Source of the DNA: Atherinomorus stipes
Lineage: Eukaryota; Chordata; Actinopteri; Atheriniformes; Atherinidae
Length of the DNA stretch: 64,000 bases
Assembly: GCA_023101725.1 (NCBI GenBank)
Contig: JALJCO010003488.1
Span: 62,001-126,000, forward strand
Direction of reading: 5' to 3'
Shown here piece after piece: positions 59,529-64,000 of this stretch. Under the pieces are notes generated by a model. That model was not told where the DNA came from. It saw nothing but the letters and a program-made list of their open reading frames with translations, and did not search any database. Each line of letters starts with the position of its first letter. Positions within the stretch are counted from its first letter, which is position 1. Both the position numbers and the translations under genes were made by a program.

Positions 59529-60831
59529 GCCTGGATCAGACTACACAAATTTAGCCCGATTTCGACCCAACAGAGACGTCGCAGACAGTCGCTCACTGTC
59601 TTGCCTGATTCTGCGTTGTCGTCTCACAGAGCGTCTTCGCTCCGTGTAGTGTGACATAATCAGCGATTGACGATCTGGCATCTGCAACGCTTCATGACCG
59701 CGACACAGAAAGACTGGTGTGTCGGAATTTTGGGGGGTTTGTCCACTTAGTGTGACGTGTCCTGCGACGTGTTCCTACATATCGATCAATAGAGGGACGA
59801 GTGCGCCACTCGCTTCCACCAATAACCAGAGAGACCGCTCAGTAGCGCCGCTACACAAACGGCAATGGTGAAAAGGGGGAGACACAGACGCTCTCCAGTG
59901 GAGCAGTGGAACGGAGGAGAGGTTTGTGGAGCTGTGGCACCAGTTTCCGTGCCTCTTTGATGTGTCCTCAAGAAACTGATTGACAGTTGCTTGTCCCGCC
60001 TCCCCATCTGGTGCCCTCTTTTGTGACACCACGCGATGATCAGATGATTGTAGAGCCATTTTTGTAGTGTGACCACTCGCGAGTAACAAGACACCGTCTG
60101 ATTTTATGACACAGTTGCTGTGTCCCGAATCGCCAACTTCCATACTCAATGCTCAAAATCCCAAATTGAGTACACTAACCATACTATGTACTCAACGGCT
60201 TAGTACGTGATTTTCGAGTTTGCAGTGCTGTCACAAATCGCATTTCCCGTGTGGAGTACTCACCGGAAATGAAAGCATGATGGCTACTTTTCCCTCTACG
60301 GAAATTCTTAATCATCTTACAGCCACAGTGCACTGCCGCCATCTTCTTCCATCTTCTTTTCACCTTTGAGGGTTATTTCTCATCACGAAAACATGAACAT
60401 CCATCGTGAAGCCTCACACCGAAATCAGTGCCTGCAAATCGATGTCCTCCTGAGGCTGCGCATACTGCCATTTTTCCGCTCGTGATGAGTGCGGCGAGTG
60501 TCCTCTTCTTCTCTAGAGTTTTATGGCAGTTTGTTAACTCCCTTTCAGGGAGCATTACTGCCACCTACTGAACCAAATTTGGGATGAGAGGGTGCAGCGA
60601 GTGTCCACAGTCACCTACTCAAAGACTTGACAGGTTTCGGTACGTCATCCAAGTACTTTTGCATACTCAATTTTCACATACTATGCATACTGTTTTTCAT
60701 TTTGATGCAGTATACTTAAAATTTTTAATTTTGATTATGGAAGTAGGCAATTTGGGACAGAGCAATGTCTGTTAATCTGACATAGCGACCGTCATGAACC
60801 ACGAAAAAAAAACTGTAGTCTGATCCAAGTC
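59529..60831. mobile_element. TIR element interrupted by another TIR element
   Basis: The left end GCCTGGATCAGACTACA at 59529 and the right end (complement of GACTTGGATCAGACTACA) at 60831 define the element. The inner element at 60115-60765 splits it. No transposase is recognised. Confidence 0.72.
60115..60765. mobile_element. Nested TIR element, 0.65 kb
   Basis: The left end TTGCTGTGTCCCGAATCGCC and the complement of the right end, TTGCTCTGTCCCAAATTGCC, match over 27 positions with a few differences. The interior has the TACTCA/TGAGTA-rich text common in this MITE type. Confidence 0.75.
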
Positions 60832-61564
60832 ATTACAAGGTGTTGGAATTTGCACGGTGTTGCAACATAAATATTGTACACTTGAGAAAATGTGATGAAG
60901 TGAATAAGAGATTCATGAAGAAGTGACTAGGTGTATAAATCCTAATTAAAGGTCATTTGATAATCTCATGGCCCCCTTCTGAGCACACTTTAAGTTAAGC
61001 TCATCCATCAGAATTTGGTCCTAATTTTCCGATCTGAGCGCGCTCTGACTGCTGCCTTCTTTAGGTAAGAACTACACAGGATATCCCTTTAAGCCTTTTT
61101 CCTAACATCAGTCCAACTATCAGTCCAACTACCTTACTATCATAGCAAAATGAGTCTAAATGAGTCTAGTACATTCAAAAACTTCTGTTAGCGCTCAGCA
61201 ATATGTGTGAAAAAATAACTCTTACATGCATGTCATTCTGCTGGTCCCTTGACAGCCATTACTAACCCAATATCCTGTTTCAGAGAGAGTGAGACTCCGG
61301 CATGTTGCTTTTGGCCTTTAACCAAATCACAAAAGTATGAAAATTACCCATCCAGTCGTGGCCTGCAGCTCTTTAAAAACCATCATGGCTCCGTTTGACT
61401 AACCTCCACATGGCTCAGAGGCCACACTTGACTGGCAGAGTGCGACATTGCCCACCACCACCGTCTACCTCAAAACTTCTCACCTCCCTCACGTTGGAAA
61501 AGGGAAGTAATGCCAGTCGTTCTGAGCTGTTTGCATGACAGCATAATTCAGTGATCATGCTGCC
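60832..61564. other. Unassigned DNA
   Basis: No gene or repeat recognised. Confidence 0.4.
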
Positions 61565-61568
61565 TTAA

Positions 61569-62468
61569 AGGGAAACAACACCCACATAATGATGTGCATT
61601 CATTTTCTACTCACCCTCATGCTGAGCAAGACTCTGGAGCACTTTTAATCTCTCAAATGCAGCCGGACATCGGACAGGTTTTCGTTTTCCCGCAACTTTA
61701 ATGTAATGGAGTTCACTGGCGCCCGATCCAAAAAGGTCCATAAATGTCCCACAAAAACTTGGTAATATTCCTCCATACTGCTCGACCAATGTAATCCAAG
61801 TGTCCTGAGTGGGTAACGTCCATAATTGACTCCAAACGACATCGTTTAGTATGTTTTAATAGCTTAAACAGTACCACGAGTTCACGACACTACGGCAGCT
61901 GCGGGGTTCAGCGCCTACACTGCCGATTACGCAAGCATAGAAGAAGAAATTCGCTGTTTACATTGTGCTCAGAGCGAACGAGCTGCGGCAGACACAAGAG
62001 GGGTTGGCTATTGATTTAAAACAAAGAAAGAAAGAAAAAGAGAACGCGCGATCTCGTCTGCCGCGGCTTCCGTAGTGTCGTGAACTGTCATGAAAGCGCT
62101 TCGCAGCAGCTACATGTAGTACTGTTTAAGCCATTAGAATATACTAAATGATGTCGTTTGGAGTAAATTATAGACGCTACCCACTCAGGACACTTAGATT
62201 ACATTGGACGAGCAGTATGGAGGAATATTGACAAGTTATTGTGGACTTTTATGGACCTTTTTGGATCAGGCGCCAGTGAACTCCATCATATTAAAGTTGG
62301 GGGAAAGCAAAAACCTGTCCGATCTCCATCATATTAAAGTTGGGGGGAAATGGAAACCTGTCTGATCTCTGGCTGCATTTGAGATATTAAAAAAGTGCTC
62401 CAGAGTCTTGCTCACCATGAGGGTGAGTAGAAGATGAATGCACATCATTCTGTTGGTGTACTATTCCT
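61569..62468. mobile_element. TTAA foldback element with long arms
   Basis: The 900-bp element lies between TTAA at 61565-61568 and 62469-62472. Arms of about 300 bp are inverted copies (for example CACCCTCATG, GACTCTGGAGCACTTTT and CCAAACGACATC with their complements). A short AAAG-rich centre lies near 62025-62045. The right arm has an internal duplication of a 40-50-bp unit at about 62280-62345. Confidence 0.83.
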
Positions 62469-62472
62469 TTAA

Positions 62473-63112
62473 AGGATAACTTTCTTTTTTCAACCTGGAC
62501 CTTATTTCTAGGAGTATATACGTGCATTTACTCACCGGTAAAGTTTCTGCATCATGTTGGGTCCTTCGGAAGATTTTACATTGAGTCGCCCTTTGGTGTA
62601 AATCCAGTAAAATGGGCAAGACGGGGCAGCCTCTATAGAAGACATTATTTGCAGCAAAACTCCTTAATTTTCGCCAAAACTTTAAGTAGAATGAACGAAC
62701 TAATGAGTACTGTTGTCCTGTGAGTCCACATTTAGCTTTCTGTTAGTTATCAGGGTGTTCTACACACTTTTCAGGGCCGCGCGTTCACGATGCGCGCTTC
62801 CATAGTACAGCTGAGAAGAGCAGCTCGCTACCCAGACAACACAATTTGCGAAACTCTGAACTCACAGGACAATCGTGCTCATTCGTTCGTTCATTCTACT
62901 AAAACCATTGATGAAATCAAAGAGTTTTGCTGCAGATAATGTCTTATATAATGGTTGCCCCGTTTCCGCCATTTTACTGGGCGGACATTGAAGGGCAACT
63001 CAACGAAAAATCTTCTGAAGGACTCAAAGTGATGCAGAAACTTTACCGATGAGTAAATGCACATATAAAGTCCTAAAAATAAGGTCAGGTTGAAAAAGAA
63101 GAAAGTTATCCT
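62473..63112. mobile_element. TTAA MITE, family C copy 2, uninterrupted
   Basis: The ends AGGATAACTTTC and GAAAGTTATCCT are perfect inverted repeats, bounded by TTAA at 62469-62472 and 63113-63116. This is the unbroken reference for the copy at 6431-8777, and it shows the empty L1 site at about 62899-62917. It shares its left TTAA with the preceding element. Confidence 0.92.
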
Positions 63113-63116
63113 TTAA

Positions 63117-64000
63117 AGCCCTGCAGAAAGCCCAGAGAAACAGCATCGGCTTCCTCTCAGCTTCTTATCAGTTTTCTCATACTCTTGTTGGCCTACACTT
63201 TATCCCCGTCTCGCTCGACGTGTCACATCCCTCTGAGAGCCGGGCCCCAGAAATAGCTCCATGTTTTGTCGCTCCATTTCTTTAACTGCAGCAGCCTCTA
63301 AATGTGTGAGCTGAAGGCTGTGCTGGAAGGCCACTTGTATTTTAAATGCTGCACAATAATTTGTTGTTGCCTCATCCGTGACCAGTACAGGAGAACGTTG
63401 GCTGGGGTCAAGGAAAGCAGCAAAGGATATGAATAGTTTCTCCTCAGATCTTATTAAAGGGGGAAAAAGTTCACCTTCAATGAGTCTGTGTCAAGTAGAA
63501 TTAATGTTGCCGCTTTTGACGTGAAGTGAGCAAATGAATCGAGCTCCATCTGAACCCAGAAGGAGCAGCATCATTCAGGGGCAGCTGGGATTACAGGCAT
63601 TCCCAGGAGGCTGAGATATTCCACAGATTCCTCGAACACAATCATGCAGGAACAGCATCATGTGTCAGGTGCTTCCTTCAGGCCTGCCAGTGTCAGGTTC
63701 TGATCATTAGGAACGTCGGGCCTGGCAATGTGAGGGATTTGAGCAGCGACTGGCTGCTGGCCAGGAAATAGGCTTTTACTGAAACAGATGCTCGCCTTTA
63801 TGAATTGTGGCATATCCTCAGGACCAGACTTTGCGTCACATTTCTCGGTTAGCCGGCTTTGCCAGGAATGACTTGGAACTGGGGGGTTCAAACTATCCTA
63901 GAACCCGCCTCATGCGAGTGTGATGTGTGTGTGTCTACATGTCAGATTTAGAAGTGGAAGCAAAATTATATCACTTTTCCAAAGGCGGCGTGTAGTCTGT
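63117..64000. other. Unassigned DNA at the window end
   Basis: No repeat or convincing coding sequence recognised; may be unique sequence. Confidence 0.4.

Noticed and set aside
1..64000. tRNA genes or tRNA-derived SINEs
   Set aside because: I saw no convincing box A/box B pair with a cloverleaf. A dedicated tRNA or SINE scan would be needed to exclude degraded copies.

Overview
This is an AT-rich vertebrate window that most likely comes from a ray-finned (teleost) fish. The inference rests on repeat content: two different L1 retrotransposons, a CR1/L2-type LINE, Tc1-like transposase relics of the kinds common in fish, many short TIR elements (hAT-type, and TTAA-flanked piggyBac-type), and long tetranucleotide and minisatellite arrays. 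I recognise no host protein-coding gene, rRNA, tRNA or CRISPR. The window reads as intergenic or intronic DNA built by nested transposition.

Layout. 1-2.2 kb: two TTAA-flanked MITEs back to back, sharing one TTAA. 2.2-6.4 kb: mostly unassigned DNA. 6.4-8.8 kb: a TTAA MITE split by a 5'-truncated L1 with a 16-bp target duplication; an unsplit copy of the same MITE lies at 62.5-63.1 kb. 8.8-10.7 kb: first half of a Tc1 relic abutting a TIR element. 12.6-16.9 kb: an antisense Tc1 relic, a degenerate hAT-like element with a second hAT MITE nested in it, a third hAT MITE beside it, and a LINE tail. 17.6-19.4 kb: an antisense L2-like LINE with a mutated catalytic box and a small foldback element in its tail. 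20.0-20.8 kb: an inverted copy of the first MITE. 22.8-23.7 kb: a minisatellite of about 31 bp. 25.6-26.7 kb: an ATCC array. 27.9-28.4 kb: an unclassified repeat. 30.66-37.35 kb: a full-length L1 with a 17-bp target duplication, intact ORF1 and an ORF2 broken by three one-base indels. 40.0-46.9 kb: TIR, foldback and hAT elements and the second half of a Tc1 relic. 49.1-53.3 kb: further TIR elements and a foldback nested in a repeat. 54.1-63.1 kb: a Tc1-like fragment, hAT-like and TTAA MITEs, a nested TIR pair, and a second pair of adjacent TTAA MITEs.

How the parts work together. There is no host pathway to describe. The autonomous machinery once encoded here was L1 ORF1p and ORF2p (RNA binding; endonuclease plus reverse transcriptase), L2-type reverse transcriptase and Tc1 transposase. 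The hAT-type and TTAA-type elements contain no transposase that I recognise and would have depended on enzymes from elsewhere. Target duplications show TT/AAA-type L1 insertion, 8-bp hAT insertion and TTAA insertion. All five frameshifts I could place in the three LINEs are single-base changes in homopolymers, so either decay or assembly error may explain the broken frames.
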